Position numbers and translations under genes: made by a program
Assembly: GCF_001570605.1 (NCBI RefSeq)
Contig: NZ_BBXG01000015.1
Location: forward strand, 62,001 to 126,000
DNA length: 64,000 nt
Source of the DNA: Herbidospora cretacea
GTDB taxonomy: Bacteria; Actinomycetota; Actinomycetes; Streptosporangiales; Streptosporangiaceae
Direction of reading: 5' to 3'
Shown: in pieces, positions 27,533 through 35,906 of the stretch
Layout of the letters: every line of letters begins with the position of its first letter
Numbering within the stretch: position 1 is the first letter of the stretch
Notes under the pieces: generated by a model
What the model saw: the letters and a program-made list of their open reading frames with translations, nothing else
Told to the model about the DNA's origin: nothing
Databases searched by the model: none

Positions 27533-28023
27533 CGGGTGAGCTCCCTCAGGTCGGCAGAGCGCAGTTTCGCCAGGGATCGGTGGGTGGTGCTGCGGACCGT
27601 GCCGACCGAGCAGCCCATGAGGCGGGCGATCTCCTCTTCGGGCAGGTCCTCGTAGAAGCGGAGCACGAGCATGGCGCGCTGCCGGCGCGTGAGGGTGGCC
27701 AGCGCCTCGCGCAGGGCCAGGCGTAACTCGACCGTGCGGGTGGCGTCGTCGGCGCCCTTCTCGGGGGGTTCGGCGACGGTGGTCTCGTGCCGCCGGAAGG
27801 CGCGCCGCCACAGGCTGACGTGCTGGTGGTACATGACGCGTTTCAGGTAGGCCTCGGGGTCGTCGATCCTGTCCCATTTGGCCAGGGCCCTGACCAGCGA
27901 CGACTGCACGAGGTCCTCGGCGGCGTGCTGGTCGCCGGCGGTGAGGAGATAGGCGAGGCCCATCAGCGCGGGTGACCGGGCGGCCACGAACTCGCGGAAA
28001 CGCAGTTCTGCTGCCGAGTCCAC
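27529..28023 (-). CDS. SigE-family ECF RNA polymerase sigma factor
   Basis: Extracytoplasmic-function sigma factor of 164 residues. Region 2 includes 'LMGLAYLLTAGDQHAAEDLVQSSLVRALAKW' and 'DDPEAYLKRVMYH'. Region 4 includes 'LTRRQRAMLVLRFYEDLPEEEIARLMGCSVGTVRSTTHRSLAKLR'-type helix-turn-helix (first part seen: LTRRQRAMLVLRFYEDL). The GTG at 28023 is preferred because AGGAGG lies just upstream and overlaps the earlier GTG at 28029. Codon 100 is TTA (27724-27726), so its synthesis may depend on the rare UUA-reading tRNA. Confidence 0.9.
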   Translation of the reverse strand: MDSAAELRFREFVAARSPALMGLAYLLTAGDQHAAEDLVQSSLVRALAKWDRIDDPEAYLKRVMYHQHVSLWRRAFRRHETTVAEPPEKGADDATRTVELRLALREALATLTRRQRAMLVLRFYEDLPEEEIARLMGCSVGTVRSTTHRSLAKLRSADLRELTR

Positions 28024-28108
28024 GGTCACCTCCTGGAAGATGTGTCAGCCTTTATGACGCCGCCGTGCGGCTCCGCCTATGCCTGCCGAGATCGGATAAT
28101 CGACCGCC

Positions 28109-29317
28109 ATGACCGACTGGACCCCCGACGCCCGCGAACTGGCCGACCTCGAACTGCTCCTGTCGGGAGCGTTCGCGCCGCTGACCGGTTTCCTCGGGAA
28201 GGCCGACGCGACCTCCGTCGAGGAGACGGGCACGCTCGCCGACGGCACCCCCTGGCCCGACCCTGTCACGATCGCGCTGCCCGACGAGATCGCCGTCGGC
28301 GACGTGGTCACGCTCACCGACCCGGAGGGCGCCGCGCTGGCGACCCTGACCGTGACCGAGCGCGACGGGCACCACGCCGCGGGTCCGGTGGAGGCGCTGG
28401 GCGCGCCCGTGTACGGGCCGTTCGCGCGGCTGCGCCGTACCCCCGAGGAACTGAAGCTCGACGGCGAGGTGCTGGCGGTCACGATGCGCGGGCCGCTCGA
28501 CGGACCAGCGCTGGCCGACGTCGCCGCCACCGCCGAGGAGCTGGAGGCGACGATCCTGCTCATGCCGCTCGCCTTCGGCGAGGGCGGGCCCGCGGTGGTG
28601 CGGTCAGCGCTGAAGGCGCAGGCCGAGCTGCCCGGGTCGCAGGTGGTGGCGGTCCCGCTCGCGCCGCGCGAGGACGTCGAGATCGACCTCGAACTCCGTG
28701 AGCACGTCGCCCGCAACTTCGGCGCGACCGAGCACTACGCCGGCCCCGCCCCGGTCCGCATCCCCGGCCCGCCCCACCGGCGCGGCCTGGTCGTCTTCTT
28801 CACCGGCCTGAGCGGTTCGGGCAAGTCGACTGTGGCCCGAGGGGTGCGCGACGCGCTGCTGGAGAAGGGCACCCGCACGGTCACCTACCTCGACGGCGAC
28901 GTGGTCCGGCGGCTGCTGTCCAAGGGCCTGACCTTCTCGGCGGAGGACCGGGACCTGAACATCCGCAGGATCGGGTACGTCGCCTCGGAGGTCGCCCGCC
29001 ACGGCGGTCTGGCCATCTGCGCCCCGATCGCGCCGCACGCGCACACCCGCGACGAGGCGCGCGAGATGGCCGAGGAGGTCGGCGCCGACTTCCTGCTGGT
29101 GTGGATCTCCACCCCGCTGGAGGAGTGTGAGCGCCGCGACCGCAAGGGCCTCTACGCCAAGGCCCGCGCGGGCCTGATCCCCGAGTTCACCGGCGTCTCG
29201 GCCCCCTACGACGAGCCGGAGGACGCCGACCTGGAGATCGACACCACCGGCCTGCCGGTCGAGCGGGCCGTCTCGCTGGTGATGAACGCCCTGACGGCGG
29301 GCGGCTGGGTCAGGTAG
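28109..29317 (+). CDS. cysC: Adenylylsulfate (APS) kinase with degenerate ATP-sulfurylase-like N-terminal region
   Basis: Phosphorylates APS to PAPS, the sulfate donor of sulfotransferases. The C-terminal kinase has P-loop GLSGSGKST (233-241), then 'YLDGDVVRRLLSKGLTFSAEDRDLNIRRIG' elements (first part seen: LDGDVVRRLLSKGLTF). The ISTPLEECERRDRKGLYAKAR region and the DLEIDTT tail complete the fold. Residues 1-220 resemble the PUA-like N-terminal part of ATP sulfurylase, but the catalytic QxRNP and HxxH motifs are absent. CysD/CysN in this window must therefore make the APS. Its 3' end overlaps the convergent GH26-like gene by 112 bp. Confidence 0.9.
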   Translation: MTDWTPDARELADLELLLSGAFAPLTGFLGKADATSVEETGTLADGTPWPDPVTIALPDEIAVGDVVTLTDPEGAALATLTVTERDGHHAAGPVEALGAPVYGPFARLRRTPEELKLDGEVLAVTMRGPLDGPALADVAATAEELEATILLMPLAFGEGGPAVVRSALKAQAELPGSQVVAVPLAPREDVEIDLELREHVARNFGATEHYAGPAPVRIPGPPHRRGLVVFFTGLSGSGKSTVARGVRDALLEKGTRTVTYLDGDVVRRLLSKGLTFSAEDRDLNIRRIGYVASEVARHGGLAICAPIAPHAHTRDEAREMAEEVGADFLLVWISTPLEECERRDRKGLYAKARAGLIPEFTGVSAPYDEPEDADLEIDTTGLPVERAVSLVMNALTAGGWVR

Positions 29318-30294
29318 GGCGAGCGCCCGAGCCGCCGGAACGCCTCGGCGGCGTCGGGCGTGGTGTCGAACCGGGTGTCGCCTCGGGGCGCCCACGGGGA
29401 GTCGAAGTAGACCAGGGCCTTGATCTGGGGGTAGGCGGCGATCTGGCGGCGTGCCGAATCGAAGAACGAGGCCTTGAACCCGGGGCGCTCGAACACCCCC
29501 CATTCGGCCACCATGATCGGCTTGGCCGGGAAGCGCGACTGCGCCCACCGGTAGAAACCCGGCCAGCCGGGATGGTCGGGGCGGCGCTTGTCGACGAGTG
29601 AGGCGAAGTCGGTGACCCGGTCGTCGGCGTAGGGGTCGACGCCGATCCAGTCGACCACCGCGTCACCCGGGTAGAGCCGCTCGAACCAGGGCGCCGACGA
29701 CCAGTTGGGCGCGCCCATGTAGGTCATCACCGTCACCGCGTTGGTGACGCCCTTCGCGCGCAGGCGCAGCACGACGTGGCGGAACATCGCGGCGTAGTCG
29801 TCGGCCGCCATGCCCTCGGCCGGGCGGACGTCGTTCTCAGGTTCGTGGTGGATCGTCAGGAAGAACCGCTGCGGGAACGTCCTGGTGATGTGGCCGGCGA
29901 GCTTGTCGATCCGCCGGTCGAGCGCGCCCGAGGCGATCTCGGCCCAGGTGTGACGCAGTGACGGCTTCCAGTTGACCAGCAGCAGCCGGTCTCTCACGAG
30001 GGCGCGCTCCTCGGCGGTGGGGAAGAGCTCGCCGGCGCGGTGGTAGACGTGCAGGACGTCGGCCCGGCGGCCCATCCGCCGCTCGGCCCGCTCCAGGCTC
30101 CGGGCCGGCCCCTGGCCGGTGAAGACCTCGGGGGCGATGCCCCACCAGGCGCCGCAGGTCGGGATCAGCACGGCGGTGACGGCGCACGGCGCGGCGAGCG
30201 GTGGCTCCACCTTGGGGACCTTCCGCTCGGCGGCCCCCGAAGCCAAGGAGCAGCCCGCCACCATCAACACGACCACCGTGATTGCCCAGCGCAT
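29206..30294 (-). CDS. GH26-like secreted glycosidase lipoprotein
   Basis: 362-residue lipoprotein with signal peptide and lipobox LMVAGC (Cys15). The barrel shows a putative acid/base Glu in FFLTIHHEPENDV and a putative nucleophile Glu in IMVAEWGVFE, with 'VVDWIGVDPYADD' between, as in GH26/GH-A clan mannanase-like proteins. It may trim or release the polysaccharide made by the adjacent cluster. The last ~37 residues are a Ser/Arg-rich tail antisense to cysC, an unusual 112-bp convergent overlap. A true C-terminus near 'GRSPYL' would be more natural, so the stop deserves a check. Confidence 0.72.
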   Translation of the reverse strand: MRWAITVVVLMVAGCSLASGAAERKVPKVEPPLAAPCAVTAVLIPTCGAWWGIAPEVFTGQGPARSLERAERRMGRRADVLHVYHRAGELFPTAEERALVRDRLLLVNWKPSLRHTWAEIASGALDRRIDKLAGHITRTFPQRFFLTIHHEPENDVRPAEGMAADDYAAMFRHVVLRLRAKGVTNAVTVMTYMGAPNWSSAPWFERLYPGDAVVDWIGVDPYADDRVTDFASLVDKRRPDHPGWPGFYRWAQSRFPAKPIMVAEWGVFERPGFKASFFDSARRQIAAYPQIKALVYFDSPWAPRGDTRFDTTPDAAEAFRRLGRSPYLTQPPAVRAFITSETARSTGRPVVSISRSASSGSS

Positions 30295-30478
30295 GGATTC
30301 ACCATTCCACTGCTTGGGCAGAACATGTGGCCACCTTTTCCAGAACGCAGCTCCGACATGTCCGGCGAATCGCCGTTATTGTTCCGTGATTCGCATGCAG
30401 AAATTCTTCAAATGGCATCGGGAAAATCTTCGGGCCCGGCTAGGGTTCGTAGTCGCTTGACCCCCATCGGAGACCTGC

Positions 30479-31690
30479 ATGAGCCAGCCAGCGCGGCACA
30501 GCCGCGACCTCGCGGAGTACGGCTCCGTGTTCCGCCGCCGCCGTACCATCGCCTTGACCTGCCTGTTTCTCGGCGTCATGGCCGGTGTCGGACTGCTGTG
30601 GACGGCGCCGACGGCGTATGTCGGCGTGGCCGAGGTCCAGGTGTCGCCGACCGGTCTCGCCGAGCCGCAGAATCTGGTGACGGCCCGGCAGCGCGAAGCT
30701 CTCAATCTCGACACCGAGGCGCAGATTGCTCAATCCTCCGTCGTGGCGACGAATGCCGCACAGGTTGTCGGAGGGGATGCGGAGACGCTTCGGGGGCTGG
30801 TTTCCGTTGATGTTCCGCCTAATTCGGGAATTCTTCGGATTTCGTTCACCTGGCGCGATTCCGCCGGCGCGGCCCGGGGGGCGCAGGCCTTCGCGGACGC
30901 CTACCTGGCGCACCGCCTGGCCTCTGCGGAGGCCGTGCTGACCGAGCAGCGGCGGGCCGTCCTGACCAAGCTCCGCCTGGTGAACAGCCAGCTCAGCACG
31001 GCTCTGGTGACGATGTCCCGGCACGCGCGGGGGACTCCGCAGCGCGCCCTGGCCGCTCACCAGCAGACGGTGCTGTCCCGCCAGGCGACGGCCCTCAGTC
31101 TCCGGTACGACGTCCTCAAGACCACCTCCGTCACGCCCGGGACGGTGATCACCCCGGCCACCCCGCCCACCGAACCGAGCGAACCCCGCCCGTCGCTGTA
31201 CGTGGGCGGCGGCCTGTTCGCCGGCATCCTGCTCGGTGCGGGGGCCGCCTTCGCCCGCGACCGCTACGACACCCGCCTGCGCACCCCGGCCGACGTGGAG
31301 CGCCTCACCAACCTGGCCCTCCTCCCCCAGGGCGAGGAGTTCGCCGCCGTGGTCACCGCGGCCGGTCACCGAAGCGTCCTGGTCGAGGGCCTCGGGGTCG
31401 AGCCCGCCCACGTGGCCTGGACGCTGGAGGAGGGCTTCCCCCCGGCGAGCGGCATCCTCCTGGTGACGGCGGGCCCCACCGACGCCGCCGTGCTGGCCGT
31501 GGCCCTGGGCCGGATCCGTGCGCCCTGGGTCATCAAGACGGCCCGGTCCTTGAAGCGGCGAGGCATCGACGTGCTCGGCGTGATCGCGGTCGACCAGGCG
31601 GGCGCCCCCGGCACCCTGGCGGTCGACGCGTTGCGCTCCCAGCAACCCCCGACCGTGGACATCCCCCAGCAACGCAGGGACCTACTGTGA
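30479..31690 (+). CDS. Wzz/CapA-type polysaccharide co-polymerase with degenerate BY-kinase-like C-terminus
   Basis: 403-residue membrane protein, first gene of the rightward polysaccharide operon. Membrane helices lie at about 24-43 and 241-260. The extracytoplasmic loop between them is helical, and a cytoplasmic domain of ~140 residues follows. That domain resembles the tail of bacterial tyrosine kinases (TPADVERLTNLALLPQ; RGIDVLGVIAVDQ) but lacks Walker A and a Tyr cluster, so it is a pseudokinase or pure chain-length regulator. GGAG precedes the ATG. Confidence 0.75.
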   Translation: MSQPARHSRDLAEYGSVFRRRRTIALTCLFLGVMAGVGLLWTAPTAYVGVAEVQVSPTGLAEPQNLVTARQREALNLDTEAQIAQSSVVATNAAQVVGGDAETLRGLVSVDVPPNSGILRISFTWRDSAGAARGAQAFADAYLAHRLASAEAVLTEQRRAVLTKLRLVNSQLSTALVTMSRHARGTPQRALAAHQQTVLSRQATALSLRYDVLKTTSVTPGTVITPATPPTEPSEPRPSLYVGGGLFAGILLGAGAAFARDRYDTRLRTPADVERLTNLALLPQGEEFAAVVTAAGHRSVLVEGLGVEPAHVAWTLEEGFPPASGILLVTAGPTDAAVLAVALGRIRAPWVIKTARSLKRRGIDVLGVIAVDQAGAPGTLAVDALRSQQPPTVDIPQQRRDLL

Positions 31691-31703
31691 CCAGGGGATA
31701 TCC

Positions 31704-32966
31704 GTGACCTGGCGACTGGCGCCCGCCGCTTGGCCGATCGCGGCGTTTCTCGTGGGTTACCCCGTCTGGTGGGCCCTCGGCTTCGGGGGGTTGTCCATCG
31801 TCGTGGTCGCGGTGCCCATGGCGGTGGTGCTGTGGTTGCGGCGGCCCGTGCGGATACCTCGGGGCATGGGGCTGTGGGCGCTGCTCATCGTCGGGTATCT
31901 GGTGAGCGCCGTCATGCTGGACGCCACCCCGGCCGGGACCTACGGCGAGTTCGGCGCCGGGCGGGTGGTCGGCTACGCCATGCGGCTCGCGGTCTACGTG
32001 GCGCTGTTCGTCGTCGTCCTCTACCTGGGGAACCTGACCGAGGAGGAGCTTCCCCAGTTGACGCTGGTCAGGATGCTGGGCGTGCTGTTCCTCACGGCGG
32101 TCGCCGGTGGGGTGCTCGGGGTGCTGGCGCCGAGGTTCGAGTTCACCGCGCCGATGGAGTATCTGCTTCCCGACCACGCCTTCGTCACGAACCTCGTCCA
32201 TCCGACCGCCGCGCAGATCCAGCACGTCCTGGGCCACGCCGCGCCCCGCCCGGAGGCCCCCTTCGAGTGGGCCAACGCCTGGGGTGGGAACGTCTCGATC
32301 TTGCTGGTCTGGTTCGTCGTCGGGTGGTGGATCCACGGCGGTCCGGGCCGCCGGGTGGTCGCGGTGGTCGCGGTGGCGGTGGCGGCGGTGCCGATCGTCT
32401 ACTCGCTCAACCGGGGGCTGTGGGCCGCGATCGCCGTCTGCATCGCGTACACGATCATGAGGAACCGCAGCCGGGCGGCGCTGCTGGTGCTCGCGACCGC
32501 CACCGGCGCGGCCCTGGTGCTCTCGCCGCTGGGGCAGGTCGTCGCGGCCCGGGTCGACCGGCCGCACTCCAACGACATCCGGGCCTTCACGGTCGCCACC
32601 ACCGTCAGGGTCGCCGCCACGTCGCCGGTCATCGGCTACGGGAACACCCGCAACGCGTTCGGGAGCCATCGCACGATCACCACCGGCCGGACCGACTGGT
32701 GCCGCTCCTGCGGGCATCCGCCGCTGGGGTCGGACGGTCAGCTCTGGCTGCTGCTCATCACCCAGGGTTTCACCGGCGCGGCCCTGTATGTCGGGTTCTT
32801 CGCGGGGGCGATCAGACGCCATTGGCATGATCGGTCGCCTGTCGGGCAGGCGGGAAGCCTGGTCATGCTGCTCGTCCTGTTCTACATGTTCATCTACGAC
32901 GGCTTGGTAAGTGCCCTGACCCTCTATCTGATCTCGTTCGCGGTCCTGTGGCGGAACGCGACGTGA
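31704..32966 (+). CDS. O-antigen ligase / Wzy-like polymerase
   Basis: Polytopic membrane protein (420 residues, about 11 hydrophobic segments) with a large loop before the last helices containing 'SPVIGYGNTRNAFGSHR' and 'CRSCGHPPLGSDGQLWLLLI'. This pattern (G-x-G-N-T, then H-P-P-hydrophobic-Q) fits the Wzy_C/O-antigen ligase superfamily, which polymerises or transfers undecaprenyl-linked glycans outside the membrane. GTG start with AGGGGA upstream. The gap after the Wzz-like gene is 13 bp. Confidence 0.8.
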   Translation: MTWRLAPAAWPIAAFLVGYPVWWALGFGGLSIVVVAVPMAVVLWLRRPVRIPRGMGLWALLIVGYLVSAVMLDATPAGTYGEFGAGRVVGYAMRLAVYVALFVVVLYLGNLTEEELPQLTLVRMLGVLFLTAVAGGVLGVLAPRFEFTAPMEYLLPDHAFVTNLVHPTAAQIQHVLGHAAPRPEAPFEWANAWGGNVSILLVWFVVGWWIHGGPGRRVVAVVAVAVAAVPIVYSLNRGLWAAIAVCIAYTIMRNRSRAALLVLATATGAALVLSPLGQVVAARVDRPHSNDIRAFTVATTVRVAATSPVIGYGNTRNAFGSHRTITTGRTDWCRSCGHPPLGSDGQLWLLLITQGFTGAALYVGFFAGAIRRHWHDRSPVGQAGSLVMLLVLFYMFIYDGLVSALTLYLISFAVLWRNAT

Positions 32967-33853
32967 AGGACTTCCGCATACGGCTGCGCTATCTGGATGA
33001 GGTGATCTCCTTGCTGTTCCCGCCGTCTTCCACGTCAACGGCCCGGACTCTGCTGCCGAGCCGGCTCGTCCCCCGGCGGCTGGTGCCCCGCGCGCCCTGG
33101 CACGTCGGCGGGCGGGTGCTGGTCCCCGAAGGTCCCGACACGATCGAGACGCACCTCGGCGACGTGCTCGGCCACCGGCTGCGGGCCACGCTCCACGTCC
33201 GCCCGGCCCGCCGGGCGAACCGCAAACCCATCCTTGAGCTGTACGGCGACACCGGCCTCCTCGCCTTCGTGAAGATCGGCGACAAGCAGCACACGAAAGA
33301 CCTGATCCGCCACGAGGCCGACACGCTGCGCGCCATCGCCCGCCACCCGTTCGACGTCGTCATGGCGCCCAAGGTGATGCACCACGGCGAGTGGCGCGGC
33401 CTCGACGTCCTCGTCCTGACCCCGCTGCCGGTCACGAAGGGCAAGCCGTCGGCCGACCTGCTGGCGGCGGCGGCCAAGGAGATCGCCGCGCTCGGCAAGG
33501 GCGCCTGGCACGGCGACTTCTCGCCCTGGAACGTCGCGCCGATGGGCGACCGGCTGCTGGTCTGGGACTGGGAGCGGTTCGGCACCGGCGTGCCGCTGGG
33601 CTTCGACACGCTGCACTACTTCTTCCAGACGGCGCTGCGGCGGATGCGCCCGGTGTCGGCGGCCAAGGCGTGCGTCGCGCAGTCGGGACGCCTGCTCGAA
33701 CCCTTCGGGATCAGCTATGAGGAGGCCCGGGTGACCGCCGCCGCCTACCTGATGACCCTGGCCGAACGCCACCGCTCCAGCGGCCACGAGCCGCTGGGCC
33801 CGCCCGCGAAGTGGCTGAACCCCGCCGTCGACGGGCTGGAATCCCTGACGTGA
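32963..33853 (+). CDS. APH-fold kinase in the polysaccharide operon
   Basis: 296-residue protein with a phosphotransferase (aminoglycoside/choline-kinase-like) fold. The catalytic loop is WHGDFSPWNV and the metal-binding aspartate lies in LLVWDWERFG. The N-lobe lysine is probably in LLAFVKIGD. The start is the GTG at 32963, overlapping the preceding stop as GTGA, and not the GTG at 32948. Within this operon a sugar kinase or a kinase modifying the glycan or its lipid carrier is plausible. The substrate is unknown. Confidence 0.75.
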   Translation: MKDFRIRLRYLDEVISLLFPPSSTSTARTLLPSRLVPRRLVPRAPWHVGGRVLVPEGPDTIETHLGDVLGHRLRATLHVRPARRANRKPILELYGDTGLLAFVKIGDKQHTKDLIRHEADTLRAIARHPFDVVMAPKVMHHGEWRGLDVLVLTPLPVTKGKPSADLLAAAAKEIAALGKGAWHGDFSPWNVAPMGDRLLVWDWERFGTGVPLGFDTLHYFFQTALRRMRPVSAAKACVAQSGRLLEPFGISYEEARVTAAAYLMTLAERHRSSGHEPLGPPAKWLNPAVDGLESLT

Positions 33854-34671
33854 GGGCACTGAAGACGACCGCCCACGCCGTGTCGATCACGGCGGGGCGG
33901 CTGACGGGGAGCGCCCGGATGCTCCCGTCGTTCCTGATCGTGGGGGCCCAGCGGTGCGGGACGACGTCCCTCTACCGGGCCCTGTCGCAGCACCCGCTCG
34001 TCGCCAAACCGGTGCTGCGCAAGGGCGTCCACTACTTCGACATGGCCTATGGGCGCGGTCTGGCCTGGTACCGGGCGCATTTCCCGCTGCGGCGGGCGGG
34101 CATGCTGGCCTTCGAGTCGGCGCCCTACTACCTGTTCCATCCGCTGGCCGGGCCGCGCATCGCGTGGGACCTGCCGGAGGTGAAGCTGATCGTGCTCGTC
34201 CGGGATCCGGTGGAACGTGCCATTTCGGCCCATGCGCACGAACTCGCGCGGGGCTTCGAGTCGGAGCCGTCCTTCGCCCGCGCCGTCGAGCTGGAGCCCG
34301 AACGCCTCGCCGGGGAGAGCGCCCGGCTCTGCGCCGCGCCGCTGTCGTCGAGCCACGCCCACCGGCACCACGCCTATCTGGCCCGGGGCCGCTACGCCGA
34401 ACAGCTCGCCCGCCTCGAACCGGTGATCCCCCGGAACCGCGTCAAGGTCATCGACAGCGGCCGCTTCTTCACCGACCCCATGCCCGTGTACGCCGACCTC
34501 CTCGACTTCCTCGGCCTGCCCCCGGCGGCCGACCCGGTCTTCGAGCGCCACAACTCGCGGACCTACTCGACGATCGCGCCCGGCCTGCGCGCGCGGCTGT
34601 CGGAGCACTTCCTGCCGTGGGACGCGCTGCTGCTCCCCTGGCTCGACGCGACCCCTTCATGGCGCGTCTGA
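33850..34671 (+). CDS. PAPS-dependent sulfotransferase 1
   Basis: 273-residue cytosolic sulfotransferase of the heparan/NodH-like Sulfotransfer group. 5'-phosphosulfate-binding loop GAQRCGTTSL is at 32-41. The 3'-phosphate-binding Arg/Ser lie in LVRDPVERAISAH (Arg118, Ser126). 'AFESAPYYLFHPLA' fits the family's middle region. The start is the GTG at 33850, overlapping the kinase stop as GTGA. It probably sulfates a sugar of the lipid-linked repeat unit before export. Confidence 0.87.
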   Translation: MRALKTTAHAVSITAGRLTGSARMLPSFLIVGAQRCGTTSLYRALSQHPLVAKPVLRKGVHYFDMAYGRGLAWYRAHFPLRRAGMLAFESAPYYLFHPLAGPRIAWDLPEVKLIVLVRDPVERAISAHAHELARGFESEPSFARAVELEPERLAGESARLCAAPLSSSHAHRHHAYLARGRYAEQLARLEPVIPRNRVKVIDSGRFFTDPMPVYADLLDFLGLPPAADPVFERHNSRTYSTIAPGLRARLSEHFLPWDALLLPWLDATPSWRV

Positions 34672-35906
34672 GGTCGGCGGCCGGGCTGGCCGGAGCCGGG
34701 ACCAGCGCGGCGGCCCAGTTCGCCGTCACCCTGCTGATCACCCGGACCCTGCCCCCCGCCGAAGCGGGCGCGTTCTTCACCACGACGGCGCTCGGCCTGA
34801 TGCTGGCCGGGGTGTTACGCCTCGACACCGGCAACGGCCTCATCTACTTCCGAGCCCGCCGGCCCGACGACTCTCCGACACCTCAACCGGCAGCCGTGGG
34901 GCATCCGTCGCCCCCACCCGGCGCCCGCCCGACCGCGCTGCGGGAAGTCGTCTCCGGGACAGCGGCTCCGCTCCTCCGGGTCGCGCTGGTTCCCGTAGTC
35001 GCCGGAGCTCTGGGCGCTGCCGTCCTCCTCGCCGGCGCCGAACCGGCGCTCGCTCTCGTGCTGCCCTTCGTCGTGGTCGCCGACGTGCTCGTGACGGCCA
35101 CCCGGGGAACCGGGGCGATGCGGGAGACGCTGCTGCTCAGCGGGCTGGTGCAGCCCGTCGCGCAGCTTCTCCTCGTCGGGGGCGCGCTGGCCGCCGGGCT
35201 CTCCGCTCCCTGGCTCATCGTGGCGTGGGGGACCCCGGCCGTCCCGGTGGTCGTGGTCGCCGCGTGGCGGCTGCGGGGCGTCGAGACGGTGACGTCGTGG
35301 CGGGAGTTCTGGACCTACACGGGACCCCGGTCGGCGGCCGCCGCGCTCCAGGCCGTCTTCCAGCGGCTCGACGTCGTGATCGTCGCGTTCCTCGCCGGGC
35401 CCGCCGAGGCCGCCTTCTACGTCGCCGCGACGCGGTTCAAGGTGGTCGGGCAGCTCGTCGGGCAGGGCTTGGCGCAGGGCGTACAGGCTGAGCTGGTGCG
35501 GCGGTTCGCGCGGGGAGAGCCGGAGGCGGCGCGCGCCCTGCATCGGCGGGCGGCCCACACCCAGATGGCCCTGACCTGGCCCTTCTGGATCCTGTACGCC
35601 GTCTTCGCGCCGCAGATCCTCCAGCTCTTCGGCGACGGCTATGCCCACGCCGCCGACACGGCGATCGTGGTGGCCGTCACCATGATGGTCGCCTCGGCCT
35701 GCGGGATGGTCGACGTCGTCATGATCGCCTCAGGCCGGACCAAGGCCAGTCTCGCCACCATCGCCGCCGCGCTCGCCGCCACCGTCGTGCTCGATCTGCT
35801 GCTCGTCCCGGCCCACGGCGCGTTCGGCGCGGCGCTCGGCTGGGCGGGAGGGGTGCTCGTGAAGAACCTGCTGCCGCTCGCCCGGCTCTCCAGGGCCGCC
35901 GCGTGA
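34659..35906 (+). CDS. Wzx-type polysaccharide flippase
   Basis: 415-residue MOP-superfamily exporter with about 12 hydrophobic segments. It starts 13 bp inside the 3' end of sulfotransferase 1. 'TSAAAQFAVTLLITRTLPPAEAGAFF' is the typical first-helix pattern of Wzx/oligosaccharide flippases. It would flip the undecaprenyl-linked, already sulfated repeat unit. Codon 53 is TTA (34815-34817). A Pro/Ala-rich insert lies at about residues 68-95. Confidence 0.82.
   Translation: MARLRSAAGLAGAGTSAAAQFAVTLLITRTLPPAEAGAFFTTTALGLMLAGVLRLDTGNGLIYFRARRPDDSPTPQPAAVGHPSPPPGARPTALREVVSGTAAPLLRVALVPVVAGALGAAVLLAGAEPALALVLPFVVVADVLVTATRGTGAMRETLLLSGLVQPVAQLLLVGGALAAGLSAPWLIVAWGTPAVPVVVVAAWRLRGVETVTSWREFWTYTGPRSAAAALQAVFQRLDVVIVAFLAGPAEAAFYVAATRFKVVGQLVGQGLAQGVQAELVRRFARGEPEAARALHRRAAHTQMALTWPFWILYAVFAPQILQLFGDGYAHAADTAIVVAVTMMVASACGMVDVVMIASGRTKASLATIAAALAATVVLDLLLVPAHGAFGAALGWAGGVLVKNLLPLARLSRAAA

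Noticed and set aside
28109-28768. Active ATP sulfurylase in the N-terminal half of the cysC product
   Set aside because: The catalytic QxRNP and HxxH motifs are missing, so activity is not supported.
33811-33849. Upstream start for sulfotransferase 1
   Set aside because: The GTGA overlap at 33850 matches the operon's coupling pattern and the upstream 13 codons are Arg-rich without a ribosome site.
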